This document shows, piece by piece, positions 50,797-62,200 of a DNA stretch of 64,000 nucleotides. A program made the translations under genes and the position numbers. Numbering within the stretch: position 1 is the stretch's first letter; the number at the start of each line of letters is the position of its first letter. The stretch is taken from contig BGKB01000213.1 in the NCBI GenBank assembly GCA_003116975.1, forward strand, positions 43,217 to 107,216, given 5' to 3'. The DNA is from Aurantiochytrium sp. KH105 (Eukaryota; Sar; Bigyra; Thraustochytrida; Thraustochytriidae). The notes under the pieces are model-generated. The model was not told the origin of the DNA. It made no database searches and was given only the letters and a program-made list of their open reading frames with translations.

Positions 50797-51741
50797 ATGG
50801 TGCTCTCGTACAGACACGCGTTCCACGCGGGAAACCGCGGGGATGTCTTCAAGCATGCGGTGATGCTGGACCTGCTGCGCGCAGAGATCGCGGCGAGGGC
50901 GAGAACGAGGGTCGTGGAGACGCACGCCGGCGCCGGGCTCTACGCGCTGCGGTCCGGCAAGGCCGACGAGCGCCGCGAGTGGGCGCAGGGCATCGGCAAG
51001 GCGTGGGACGCGTTTGCGGCAGACGTGGCCCGCAGCGGCGGCCATGGCGACGACGCGGAGGCAAAGCAATCTCCTGGGCCACTTCAGGAACTCGTGCGGC
51101 ACGTGGCGCAGTTCAACAACTCGAAAAAACGGCAGCGACTGGACTTGTATCCGGGGTCACCGTTGCTCACGTTGCAAATGCTTCGCGACCAAGACGAGGC
51201 GGTCTTTTACGAGCTGCACGCCTCGGACATGCCTGTGCTTCAGTGGCACTGCGCCTCGCCTGGCAGGCACGTTTTGAAAAATGGTCCAAAGATTGAGCTC
51301 GGGGACGGCCTTGCAGGTCTGCGGGCCGAGGCAACGAGGGCAGACCTTGAAGGTTGCACTCTGGCCTTCATCGATCCCCCGTACGAGGTGAAATCAGAGT
51401 ACAATGAGGTGGCGCGCTGCGTTCTCGCTTGTGCCGCTGCCAACGCCTCCATGACGATTGCTCTTTGGTATCCGCTCATCCTGGGCATGGATCGCGCGGA
51501 AACCATGGTGCAGTCCCTTTGCGAAAGCCTCAAGACCCCTTGGGTGGACGTGCGTGAGCAAGCTCCGAACGAGGGCGCTGGCCTCGAGCGCGGCATGTGG
51601 GGCTCGGGCGTGCTGGTCGTGAACCCGGATTCCACATGGTTGGCCCAGGCCGGACAATTCGGCGATCGCCTCGGTCGCGACGCCGCGCAGGCCTTTGGAT
51701 CCGATCACGTCGTCAGGCTAACTCTTTCGCCACAAGTTTGA
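50797..51741 (+). CDS. RlmJ-type 23S rRNA adenine-2030 N6-methyltransferase, 314 aa
   Basis: The bacterial RlmJ family methylates adenine 2030 (E. coli numbering) of 23S rRNA. The N-terminal signature YRHAFHAGNRGDVFKH and the cofactor region VVETHAGAGLYALRS are clear, and the catalytic DPPY is at 193-196 (FIDPPYE). Also present: LYPGSPLLTLQMLRDQD. It starts in register with the bacterial enzymes and has no targeting presequence, so import into an organelle is not obvious. Length 314 versus about 280, through small insertions. A bacterial-type gene in a eukaryotic neighbourhood suggests horizontal or organelle-derived origin. Its codon use resembles its neighbours, so the transfer is not recent. 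Convergent with the ACAD11-like gene. Confidence 0.92.
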   Translation: MVLSYRHAFHAGNRGDVFKHAVMLDLLRAEIAARARTRVVETHAGAGLYALRSGKADERREWAQGIGKAWDAFAADVARSGGHGDDAEAKQSPGPLQELVRHVAQFNNSKKRQRLDLYPGSPLLTLQMLRDQDEAVFYELHASDMPVLQWHCASPGRHVLKNGPKIELGDGLAGLRAEATRADLEGCTLAFIDPPYEVKSEYNEVARCVLACAAANASMTIALWYPLILGMDRAETMVQSLCESLKTPWVDVREQAPNEGAGLERGMWGSGVLVVNPDSTWLAQAGQFGDRLGRDAAQAFGSDHVVRLTLSPQV

Positions 51742-51927
51742 GGCCTCGGGGAGCGGAATATTATTCTCAAGGCAGAGGCAAATGGGCGCTCTCAATTATT
51801 TATCTTCCATGAACAGAGACTGTGACAGCAAGTCGGTAGGCATACATGATTTATCGTTTTGGAGAGCTTTTTGTGCTGAATTGAAATTGAAAACGGAGAT
51901 GACTTTTACTTTTGTTGGGTAAAATAA

Positions 51928-54321
51928 TTAAAGCTTGCTGGCAGACTTGGCCTTGGCGTTGACCATCTCGCGCGCGCGCAGCTCGAGCTTGGCAACAGTC
52001 TCGCGATGAACTTCGTCAGGTCCGTCCATGTAGCGCACGGTGCGCGTTCGTGCATACCAGGAAGCAAGAGGAAACTGCCACGAGACGCCAATGCCGCCGT
52101 GGACCTGCATGGCCTTGTCCATGACCTCGAGCGCCATGCGCGGGGCCTCGACCTTGATCATGGAAATGTACTTGCGCGCAGCCTTGGAACCAAGCGAGTC
52201 AATGGCGTGGGCCGCACGCAGCGTGAGGAGCCGGGTCTGGTCGATGGCGATGCGACAGTCGGCAATGTCTTTGCGGATGGTACCCATCGCGGAGAGCGTC
52301 GAGCCAAAGGCACTGCGTGAGAGCGCGCGATCGAGCAAGAGCTCGAGGGAACGCTCGGCCAGACCAATTGTGCGCATGCAGTGGTGAATGCGGCCGGGGC
52401 CCAGACGAGCCTGGGCAATCTCAAAGCCAGTGCCCTCTTTGTAAAGGAGATTCGTGACGGGAACACGGACATTATCGAGGGTAAGCTCGAGATGGCCATG
52501 CGGGGCGTCGTCATACGCAAAGGCGGTCATGGGGTTGGAAAAGGAAATGCCCGGGGCATCTGCAGGCACGATCACTACAGAGTGACGCTTGTGACGCGGC
52601 AGCTTGCTGCGGTCCGCGGCATTCATCGAGGTGTCGCCCAGCACGAGAAGGACACCGAGACGAGGATCGCCGCCGTTTGAAATCCAGTGCTTCTTTCCGT
52701 TGATGACGTACTCGTCGCCTTGGCGGCGAATTTCGGTCGAAATATTCACGGCATCCGAGGATGCGACCTGCGGCTCAGTCATGACAAAGGCGCTTCGAAT
52801 CTTGCCGTCCTTGAGAGGATCGAGCCAAGCCAGCTTTTGTTCGTCATTGGCAAACAGGTGCAGCGTCTCCATGTTGCCTGTGTCGGGGAACTGGCAGTTG
52901 AAGACCTCGGCGGCCCACAAGTTGCGCCCCATCACCTCGGCCATGGCAGCATATTCGGCCTGCGTAATGCCGCCGAACTCCTCGAGGAAAAGGTTCCAGA
53001 GTCCCGCGGCCTTGGCACGCGTCTTGAGGTCCTCGACAATGGGAGGAATTTGCCACGGGTTACCCGCCTTGCGAAAGGCGGCCATTTGACGCTCGTACAC
53101 GGGCTCGGCTGGGTAGACTTCGTCCTCCATGAAGCGCTCGAGGCGACGCAAGATGACGGCGGCGCGCGAAGAAAGTGGCGGTGGCAGCACGTTTGCCCCC
53201 AGCTCGGTCGTCTCGGCCTTGAGCGCCTCCTCGAGCGTATCAGGCACACCCGCGAGGCCGGCGGTGCTGGCGGCGGCATGGGCCAACTGGAAAATGAAGT
53301 CGGCGGTAAAATCTTTGGCGGACGAAGACGCCGCGTTGCCGCGTAGAAAGCGTCCTCGGATGCCCCCAATAATGCACGCAACGCGGAAGCGCGCATAAGT
53401 ATTGTAGACCTGCATGTTGGGAATTGGGTAGGAAAAGTCGCGGCTCCGCTGGCAGTAGCGCCACACCAGGGACTCGAAGGGGGGGATGCCGCGCGGGAGC
53501 GTGCCGTCACGCGCATAGGGGCCCGCAACCAGACCACGCAAGTTGGGCGTTTTGAAGCTGGTGAAGCAGTACGCGAGGTCTGCAAGGGGGTCGCCCAGTG
53601 TGACGATTTCCCAGTCGAGGACGGCCACGATTTCCGGCTTGGTAGGATGGAAAATGACATTGTCGAGCTTGTAGTCGCCATGCACGATGCAGGTGCGCTT
53701 TTCCGGCTCGATGCGAGCCTCGAGCCACTTTTTCACGCGCAGCATAACTTGTTCGCTGATAGCGTCCTTGTCGCTGTCCTTGTTTTCAATGGCGCTCTCC
53801 GAGTAGTTGCGGTGCCAGGTTTTCACCTGGCGCGCAACGTAGTTGCCGCGGCGCTTAGAAAGCCAGCCGAGGCCGAGCTTGTCCGGGTCCATACGGTGCA
53901 GCTGGAGCATGACGTCAACGAGGGCGCCGTACATGGCGGACCGGTCCGCGGGGGAGACCCCGGGGAGCGTCATGTCTCGGAAGACGCGACCCTCGACGAA
54001 GCGCATAATGTAAAAGTCCGTGCCCAGGAAGCCCGGATCCTCGCAGTACACGATGGGTTCTGGGACGGGAAAGTTTTGCTTGTAGAGGACGTCGAGCACC
54101 TTGTACTCGCGCTGCACATTGTGCGCCCCAGGCAGCAACTGGCCAGCGGGTCGCTTGCGGACGACAACGCTCTCGCCTGCTTTGCCGCGCGTCAGCGTCA
54201 CCTTGAACGTAGGGTTCGACTGTCCATCGTCGAAGCGCTCCACGGCCGCGCCCTGGAGCCTGCCGGTCAGTGCGGTCACGTTCGCCTCCTCTACGAAGCG
54301 CGCCAGCGCCGCGAGATCCAT
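51928..54321 (-). CDS. ACAD11-like fusion: aminoglycoside-phosphotransferase-type kinase plus acyl-CoA dehydrogenase, 797 aa
   Basis: ACAD10/11 proteins carry a kinase-like APH domain fused to an acyl-CoA dehydrogenase and act on 4-hydroxy acids. Residues about 1-370 hold the APH domain: [15 protein letters not shown], the Brenner motif [14 protein letters not shown] (His214, Asp216, Asn221) and VAVLDWE. Residues about 390-797 hold the dehydrogenase: [61 protein letters not shown] and [18 protein letters not shown]. The C-terminal Ser-Lys-Leu is a canonical peroxisomal signal. I start at 54321 (G at -3 and +4), close to the family start. An upstream in-frame ATG at 54561 would add 80 Arg/Ala/Gly-rich residues. 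Confidence 0.94.
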   Translation of the reverse strand: MDLAALARFVEEANVTALTGRLQGAAVERFDDGQSNPTFKVTLTRGKAGESVVVRKRPAGQLLPGAHNVQREYKVLDVLYKQNFPVPEPIVYCEDPGFLGTDFYIMRFVEGRVFRDMTLPGVSPADRSAMYGALVDVMLQLHRMDPDKLGLGWLSKRRGNYVARQVKTWHRNYSESAIENKDSDKDAISEQVMLRVKKWLEARIEPEKRTCIVHGDYKLDNVIFHPTKPEIVAVLDWEIVTLGDPLADLAYCFTSFKTPNLRGLVAGPYARDGTLPRGIPPFESLVWRYCQRSRDFSYPIPNMQVYNTYARFRVACIIGGIRGRFLRGNAASSSAKDFTADFIFQLAHAAASTAGLAGVPDTLEEALKAETTELGANVLPPPLSSRAAVILRRLERFMEDEVYPAEPVYERQMAAFRKAGNPWQIPPIVEDLKTRAKAAGLWNLFLEEFGGITQAEYAAMAEVMGRNLWAAEVFNCQFPDTGNMETLHLFANDEQKLAWLDPLKDGKIRSAFVMTEPQVASSDAVNISTEIRRQGDEYVINGKKHWISNGGDPRLGVLLVLGDTSMNAADRSKLPRHKRHSVVIVPADAPGISFSNPMTAFAYDDAPHGHLELTLDNVRVPVTNLLYKEGTGFEIAQARLGPGRIHHCMRTIGLAERSLELLLDRALSRSAFGSTLSAMGTIRKDIADCRIAIDQTRLLTLRAAHAIDSLGSKAARKYISMIKVEAPRMALEVMDKAMQVHGGIGVSWQFPLASWYARTRTVRYMDGPDEVHRETVAKLELRAREMVNAKAKSASKL

Positions 54322-54353
54322 CGCCCTCGAGCTCGAGCTTGACCTCGTGCGGG

Positions 54354-54355
54354 TC

Positions 54356-54388
<33 letters not shown>

Positions 54389-54393
54389 GCACC
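54354..54393. repeat. (TCCTGC)n tract near ACAD11 start
   Basis: About six copies of a TCCTGC-type hexanucleotide just 5' of the chosen start; read on the minus strand in frame it would give Gly-Ala repeats. Confidence 0.85.
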
Positions 54394-56297
54394 TGCTGAA
54401 GCGAGCGCGGCCGGCCGGTCGATGCGGTTCTGGGCATCCGCCCCGCCCGCCCGCCGCGCGCCCGCTCGAGGCGCGTCGCGATTGAGGCGGCCTTGGATTG
54501 GACCGGGGCAGCGGACTGACAGGATCCCTGACCGACCCCTCCGCCGCGTCCCGACTACCATGATACCGGTACCGTGCCATGGTACCACCGTCTGTCTACG
54601 AGCAGAGCGGAGCAGAGCGGAGCAGCCGCCGGCGTCGAGTGCAGCGAGCGCGCGCGCGTGCGCGGGCGGAGAGGGCGAGTCGGGGAAGAGCAACGGACGG
54701 GGAGATGAGATGGCGGGCGACCAAGCGCAGCAGAGCCGTGGTCCATCGCTGCTGCTGCAGCCGCCGGTAGCAACACAGCTGCAGTGCAAGGATGGCTCTG
54801 CTCTGCAGGGCGGAGGGGACAGGCAGCGTCTTCGAGCGAGCCTGGCAGCTTGCGCAGCCGAGGGATGAAGGATCCTGGGCCGACTCGGCTCCCCGACGCA
54901 GCCACGCAATATCCCACTGCGCGTCCTCGGTCATGGTGGCCGGGGTGGCATCGGCCGGCCGGCGAGGCGGCGCACGTGGAAGATAAAGCCCAGGCGAGGT
55001 GTGCCCGAACGACAGAACTCGTGTCCGACGGCTCCAAGTTGCATGTTCCGGGTCTAGGAATCGAAGAGGGGGTGATGCACGCAGCTGTAACAGATGCGCT
55101 CACGACAGGATCCGAGCGAGTGCGAGGCGAGTGCGGGGCGATACAGCAGCTGCAGAGGGGGGAGATGCACGCAGTTGCGCGCAGATAGGACATGGTTTGG
55201 GGGTAAAAGCTTTTCTCTAAGACCGCAACAGATGATGGCGCGTCAAGTCCGACATCCTCGTTCTCTTGCTGTTTAACCACTTTTGCGGTCATGACCCGAA
55301 AAAGACCCAATGGCGAAGCGCTCGCTCCAGCGGAATCACGAGGTCTTGCCACATTCGGCGCCGCCGAACAAAGTAAGTCATGAATGAAGAAGATGCAGCT
55401 GAAAGAGAATTTGATCCCATATAAGTCCTCCATGGCAACCCAATTGCACACGACAACCGTTTGTTCAATGGCATCCAGGGTGAATTAAAAAAAAAATGTT
55501 GCTACCGGCTCGCTTCTAAAAAGCAACGTCCTTGCGGTGTGGACATGACTCACATACTGTTCCAGATGTTGTTCCGAAGTGGATGGAGCTCAAAATGAAT
55601 AGAATCAGCTCCAAAAAGTAAGTTTTTGAGTTTGCCTTTCTACTCAACATGTACGCAGACGTGCGCAAAGCTGTGACAGCCAGATGAATGAGGCGCCATC
55701 GTGTCGACACATAAACGGTCGAGGCACACACCTTAGCGGATGTGTGCGTGCGCATGTGCGCGCAGGCTCGTCCACCCGCTGAGGTGTAGACGTCGAAGTA
55801 GACAATATTCTAAAAGCAAGCCGCACCACGAGTTTGAGCTAGGCATAGGGTTTCGTCAACCAAATGCATGGCCCAGCCGTACGTGCGGCAATTCCAAAAC
55901 TAAGTCATCTTCACATGTCCAATACATCGCTGGGTTCTCAGAAATTGCGCCTCACATGTGCTTTTAAAAAATAAATAGCGACAAGTTCTTGTTTTACAAT
56001 TTGCATTTATCAACTTTCCTTTGTTTTCTCCGCCCTCCCCCACAAAAAGAAGGCGAGAAGTGCCTTCTTTTGTCCGCAAGAGAAAACATTGTACATCGGA
56101 GTTAGACTTGCTCTTGTCGTATGACCCATCTCATTAAGGTCTCCGACTTTACTTGCATCCCGGCGAGAACGTGGTTCGACGATTCCTGGCGATGATCAAA
56201 ACCCGATTCTCCAACGTCACGTGCAAGTTTAGATTGGTGTGGTGAGGCGATATGTTGTCAACGCAGCTTCCATTCTGTAGCACTGTAACGTATACAT

Positions 56298-56405
56298 AAA
56301 GTTTTGAACCTTTATGGATCTAAATTTGCACAAGAAGATTTTGAACCTTTGTGGGTCTAAATCGCACATGAAGTTTTGGACCTTTGTGGGTCTAAACTCC
56401 ATAAG
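56298..56405. repeat. 35-37-bp imperfect tandem repeat, three copies
   Basis: The core AAGTTTTGAACCTTTGTGG followed by GTCTAAA recurs three times, with TTTTG cores at 56302, 56339 and 56374 (spacing 37 and 35). Copies differ by a few bases. Confidence 0.85.
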
Positions 56406-59238
56406 GCGATATGGATCTTCGGGGCCTAATTCCAAGAAAGAATTCAAATTTCTAAAGTGCATCTTTAGGCAGCCTTTGGGATGTGTAGTACCACGCTCTT
56501 ACGAATCAAGTGTACAGACACACATTGATTTATAGGTACACTTCCTAGACTCGTCGCTGAGAATGTTATCTGAAGTAAGACGCAGCATTTTTCGTTGCTT
56601 TTGACGCTAGCTGACACAATGCCCGCACTTGGCTCTCGTCATGGGTGCTTGTCGACTTGCAGGTGGGGAGCTGCTCAAAACGTCAAGCTCTGCCTCTTTG
56701 CGTCAAACTAGCTCAGCGCGTCACGATAGGTTTCGAATCTTGGCCAAAAGTCATTGAGATCTTCGGGGTCTGAGGAAAATTCACCACTTTACACGAACTT
56801 CCAACGCCTTGACTGATTTGCTAGACGATGTCGCCGCAGAGGAGCGCTCCCTATCAATTAAACCACGTGTCCATTTCTCCACGCCGGAGCTTCTCATCTA
56901 TCGATCTCAATACCTCGTGGTTCGCACCGCCCTCGCCCCAATCTTGCGGAAGCAAAGCTTCGAAGTGAGAAATGCCCGAGAGGTTGCATTCGTGTTGCAT
57001 ATCCCGCCGCTTCAGCGACGAAGTCATGCCCATCTCCTAGAGGCTAGCACTCGCCAGGCCCTCTTCGTGGAAGGCCCTCAGGTCACCACGAAGCTCCACA
57101 GCTGAAGTAGCCAGCCCAAAAGAACCCTCGCCACCTCTTCAGGAACGCGCTGGCGTCGGCGCGATGAAAGTAGGCCTACTTGGCATTTGCAAGTGCGTCA
57201 TGACCTTTGTTATTTTCAAGTCCAAATCCGCCGCGCAGGAGACCCGCTGCGGTGTGATGCGATGCCAATAGCGGCTGTCACGTCAGCATCGGCGCGCAGT
57301 TCATTCCTTGCTTTTCTGCAGGCCGAGCTTGGCGCCGCGCCGGACGGGCCACTGCGCGATGACGGGCTGTGAAAAACCCACATAAGCGGAGTAGATTTCA
57401 AAGTCGTCGCCGTCGCGTTGAGCAGGACGGGGTCGCACTGCACGGCGCGCTGCAGCGAGTTCGCCATCCTTGTTGATGAGTTGTAGTTGACACGCTCGCC
57501 ATCTTGGTCTCGTTTGGTACGCGTCGCGAGTGCGCGTAGGGAAGATAAGGCCGGAGAAGTGGGACTAGGGGCCCCGGCCACGCGCGATGCAAAGTGATGA
57601 GAGGGAGGCTTCTCTTGAAGCCTGTTGAATACGTGCATTTCTAGCAGATTCGACCCTTAACTTGACGAACAGATGATGATCACCTTGCAAGACGCCGCGC
57701 AGACACCACGCCGCGCAGGCAGGCAGGCACACCTGATGCGCAAGCTTGGCGGACGGTGTCGCAAGCCTAGTGGTGCCCAAACGCGTGCAAGGGGCGCGCT
57801 CATCACAGTTCCCTGCGCAGAATCTCGCCGCTGGGAACAGCTTGGAGATCGAGCCGACAATGATGCGTGCGGGTGCTGATGGCGCGAGCAACGAGAGGCG
57901 GGGAGGCCAAGACGCGGCTGTAACGATGGAGACTCGCGCTCCGAGAAGTCTGCTCCGCGCTGCCCGACGACTTGAGTTTTGGACTGAACAGGAGCAAGCA
58001 AGAATGAAAGACCACCGCAGCGTCCCGGACGCTGGGAGAAACGCTTACGGTGCGCGTCACGTCAAGCCTGCAGTCACGCTGCCTGCAAGTTTATACTTTG
58101 TGAAAGTCGATGTTTAAGCCGATGCTGGCGGCCAAGCAGGGTTCAGGTCAATGAGTCGATGCGGCCACGATCGCTCGCTTTGCGATCATAGTGTCAAACG
58201 CGCAGCGATCAAAATGCCTGCGCCCAACATTCCGGATCAGCGAGAAATCATTGCAAGGAGGACCGCCGTCATGCGCTGCGTCATGCGTACTGTGTCCTCT
58301 GAGGCGTCAAACCTGTTGTCGCCTGCAGTGTTGCTCTGCCTTTTGGGGCATACTTAGACAAGACAGCAGCGCGAGGGCGAAGTAGCTTCTTTCAGTAGGT
58401 ATGTGCCACACGAGCGCCGGCCTCGGTGTCGACTCTAAGAAACTGTTCAGGCCAGCGCCGAAGTGTCATTCACCTATGTCACGCTTACGGGTACGATCAG
58501 CCAAGTACACTTTTTGTAGCAGTTGATGCGATGGAATGAGAGGCAGAGCCACTGCAGAAACGGAACTCGAGGCTGGCCGTGGCTAGATGGGTCAAATTCA
58601 GTCGAGAATTGGAGGCGCTCAGAGCAAGTCGGTCCCAATCAGCCTCCGCGCAACGTGTTGCCAGATCCATTATTGTAATTTGAGTCATGATGCCGCGGGA
58701 TTACTTGCGCGCCTCTTTCATGCCAGCCAAACCTTCTTCGCGCTCCCATCCTTGAAGAAGTGAACGCCGATCTGACGACAAAGCACTCTTGCAGATGACA
58801 CTCGAAAAATTCGGCAGACGGAGGATTAAGTTGCTACTGTCATGGCAAGGTAAGTGCCGGCAGTCTCTCAAAGATGGTCCTCGTGACATTACCAGTTGGA
58901 AACTCTTGTCATCAGCAAAAGATTGCTTGAGGTGCGCTCTCCTCGCAATTGTGGTCACGCCATCGGAGATTTGTGCCGCCGCATCTCCCGTCCCCCGTCT
59001 CCCGAGGACAGAAAAAGCTTCGTGGATCCAACCACCTTCGAACTATCGCAGCTTTATAAAACGTTATTTTCTTGTTCTGTTGCGGCGCGTGCAACAAATA
59101 AAGACCGAGGAAAGAACAAAAAAAAACAAAAGATTATAAGTGGAATATTATTACTGCGTCGCACGCAATAAGTGATCACAAACAGTTAAGGTCGGTCGCC
59201 CATGCAGGCATGGCACACGGTAGCGCAAAGCCACACGA

Positions 59239-62200
59239 TTAGGTCTCAGGTTCGTTTCCTTGGACATGCAAGATGTGTACCATCCCGCTAACGTCGCCAA
59301 CAACGTAAACACTTCCCTGGCGAGCTGTGTTCCAGATTGCGTGATCCGTCGTGAAGCCTATGCCTCCGCTAAGCTTCAGATGCGTTCGATTCTCAACGTT
59401 CATCAAAGTGTGTGTCGCAGATGTAGTCGATGCCTCCACTTCATCCGCGTCGAGTGCCTCGCCCGTTTGAGCGTTCCAGTAGCGAGTCTCAAAGCCTGAC
59501 TGTGATACAATGGTGTCGCCCTGTATCGCCACGCTGCTGACGACATCAGAGTGCCCCTTCATCACGTGCTGCTTCTTGCCCGACGTAGCGTTCCAGATGC
59601 GCACCGTCTTGTCCCAGGACCCACTGACGATGGTGTCGCCCTGTATCGCCACACTCAAGACAACATCAGAGTGCCCCTTCAACACGTGCTGCTCCTCGCC
59701 CGACGTAGCGTTCCAGATGCGCACCGTCTTGTCATAGGACCCACTGACGATGGTGTCGCCCTGTATCGCCACACTCAAGACAGCATCAGAGTGCCCCTTC
59801 AACACGTGCTGCTCCTCGCCCGACGTAGCGTTCCAGATGCGCACCGTCTTGTCCCAGGACCCACTGACGATGATGTCGCCCTGTATCGCCACGCTGTAGA
59901 CCGGATGAGAGTGCCCCTTCAACACGTGCTTCTCCTCGCCCGACGTAGCGTTCCAGATGCGCACCGTGTTGTCATCGGAACCACTGACGATGGTGTCGCC
60001 CTGTATCGCCACGCTCAAGACCCAATCAGAGTGCCCCTTCAACACGTGCTGCTCCTCGCCCAACGTAGCGTTCCGGATGCGCACCGTGTTGTCCGAGGAC
60101 CCACTCACGATGGTGTCGCCCTGTATCGCCACGCTGTTGACCGCATTAGAATGCCCCTTCAACTCGTGCTGTTCCTCGCCCGACGTAGCGTTCCAGATGC
60201 GAACCGTTCCGTCATCGGACCCACTGACGACGGTGTCGCTCTGTATCGCCACGCTGTTGACCCGACCAGAGTGCGCCTTCAACACGTGCTGCTCCTCGCC
60301 CGACGTAGCGTTCCAGATGCGCACCGTCTTGTCATAGGACCCACTGACGATGGCGTCGCCCTTTATCGCCACGCTGTAGACGTAATGAGAGTGCCCCTTC
60401 AACACGTGCTGCTCCTCGCCCGACGTAGCGTTCCAGATGCGCACCATCTTGTCCGAGGACCCACTGACGATGGTGTCGCCCTGTATCGCCACACTCCTGA
60501 CGCAATCAGAGTGCCCCTTCAACACGTGCTGCTCCTCGCCCGACGTAGCGTTCCAGATGCGCACCGTGTTGTCATCGGACCCACTGACGATGGTGTCGCC
60601 CTGTATCGCCACACTCAAGACAGCATTAGAGTGCCCCTTCAACATGTGATGCTCCTCGCCCGACGTAGCGTTCCAGATGCGCACCGTTTTGTCATAGGAC
60701 CCACTGACGATGATGTCGCCCTGTATAGCCACGCTGTTGACCCGATGAGAGTGCCCCTTCAAAACGTGCTGCTCCTCGCCCGACGTAGCGTTCCAGATGC
60801 GCACCGTGTTGTCCCAGGACCCACTGACGATGGTGTCGCCCTGGATTGCCACGCTGTAGACCTCACTAGTGTGCCCATTCAACACGTGCAGCAAGAGGTC
60901 ACGGGGATGAACAAGGGTGACGCGAGTAGGCTCCAGCCATGGCTGATCAGGTGTTTGCAGACCACGTGCCAAGGGACCTTTTGAGTCGTGCCCAAGACGC
61001 GCCAGAACTTGCGACGCAAGTTCGTTGGGATCGTAGCTGAGGGCATGCACTGCTTTGCTCAGGAAGCGAGGCGTATCACTTTCGGACGCAGAGTAGATGC
61101 CGAGTTCGACGCAGTCGCGAATGAGATTTTCGATTGTGGCGCGCCTTTGCGCTTCATCGTCACCGACAGAGATGGTGCTCTGTACCCATGCAAAGTCATT
61201 CAGGAGCTCGAAAGCCTCAGCGTGCTCGCCGCTCTTGACGAGGTGAAAGACGGCGTGACGGAGCGCAAAAACGTCATCCCGCGAGCTGCTACAGTAGTCT
61301 GCCAATTGCTTATGCCCGTCTTTTTTCTTCACGAAGAGCTTTTTCCCGCTCTGCTTCTTATCTGAGAGCCAGTCTGCCATGCGCTTATGAATGAGTGCCA
61401 CTCGACCATCGCCGCCTTGATATAAGAGATTGCTCGCGTCGTCGACAATATCATCAATATCATCTGGATCTAATTGCAGAACTGCGCTAAGTTGCTCGAC
61501 ACTGAGCGGTTCATAAGCAGCTAGGATTGGCGCCAGCAGCGTCTTGTACGTCTTCTCCCCGCCAACTTTTTCTTGCAGGCGCTCAAAATACTCTTTGAAC
61601 ATGCCGCCAAGCCCATTGGGGATGGCGTCTTTGTGAGAGATGTCCTGCAAGGTCAGCAGTCCACCTTGTTTCTCCTCGTGCATCCGGTTCAGGGTCTCGG
61701 GAAGGAAGCTCGCCCAGAGAAAGAGACCTTCGGATCGTTCGGAAAGAATCCTGGCGCAAGAAGCAACGTCCCTTTGATCCACGGTNTCTGCCATGCGCTT
61801 ATGAATGAGTGCCACTCGACCATCGCCGCCTTGATATAAGAGATTGCTCGCGTCGTCGACAATATCATCAATATCATCTGGATCTAATTGCAGAACTGCG
61901 CTAAGTTGCTCGACACTGAGCGGTTCATAAGCAGCTAGGATTGGCGCCAGCAGCGTCTTGTACGTCTTCTCCCCGCCAACTTTTTCTTGCAGGCGCTCAA
62001 AATACTCTTTGAACATGCCGCCAAGCCCATTGGGGATGGCGTCTTTGTGAGAGATGTCCTGCAAGGTCAGCAGTCCACCTTGTTTCTCCTCGTGCATCCG
62101 GTTCAGGGTCTCGGGAAGGAAGCTCGCCCAGAGAAAGAGACCTTCGGATCGTTCGGAAAGAATCCTGGCGCAAGAAGCAACGTCCCTTTGATCCACGGTA

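Larger units (their letters stand above)
54322..59238. other. 4.9-kb gene-poor region
   Basis: The first kb is GC-rich. From about 55,200 to 59,200 base composition falls toward AT and no frame longer than about 140 codons looks like protein. It holds a 35-37-bp tandem repeat (56298-56405) and a TAGGCCTA palindrome (57171-57178). Several frames start only at TTG. It may hold decayed sequence, non-coding RNA, or the 3' region of the TIR-NACHT-WD40 gene. Confidence 0.5.

Noticed and set aside
54562..54909. Further N-terminal extension of the ACAD11-like protein
   Set aside because: It opens at TTG and has no family likeness; the SKL end also argues against a mitochondrial presequence.
56160..56745. 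Possible tRNA-like B-box sequences (GGTTCGA, GGTTTCGAA)
   Set aside because: Spacing to any A-box and the cloverleaf stems do not fit; I could not support a tRNA.
56809..57105. 98-codon frame in the gene-poor region
   Set aside because: It begins at TTG and has no recognisable domain or supporting context.
59452..60885. Regular direct repeats that could suggest a CRISPR array
   Set aside because: The units are contiguous 120-bp coding repeats with no unique spacers and lie inside a eukaryotic gene.
59551..60984. 477-codon plus-strand frame over the WD40 array
   Set aside because: It is the antisense shadow of a 120-bp repeat: a period divisible by three leaves antisense frames open. The minus strand encodes perfect WD40 blades.
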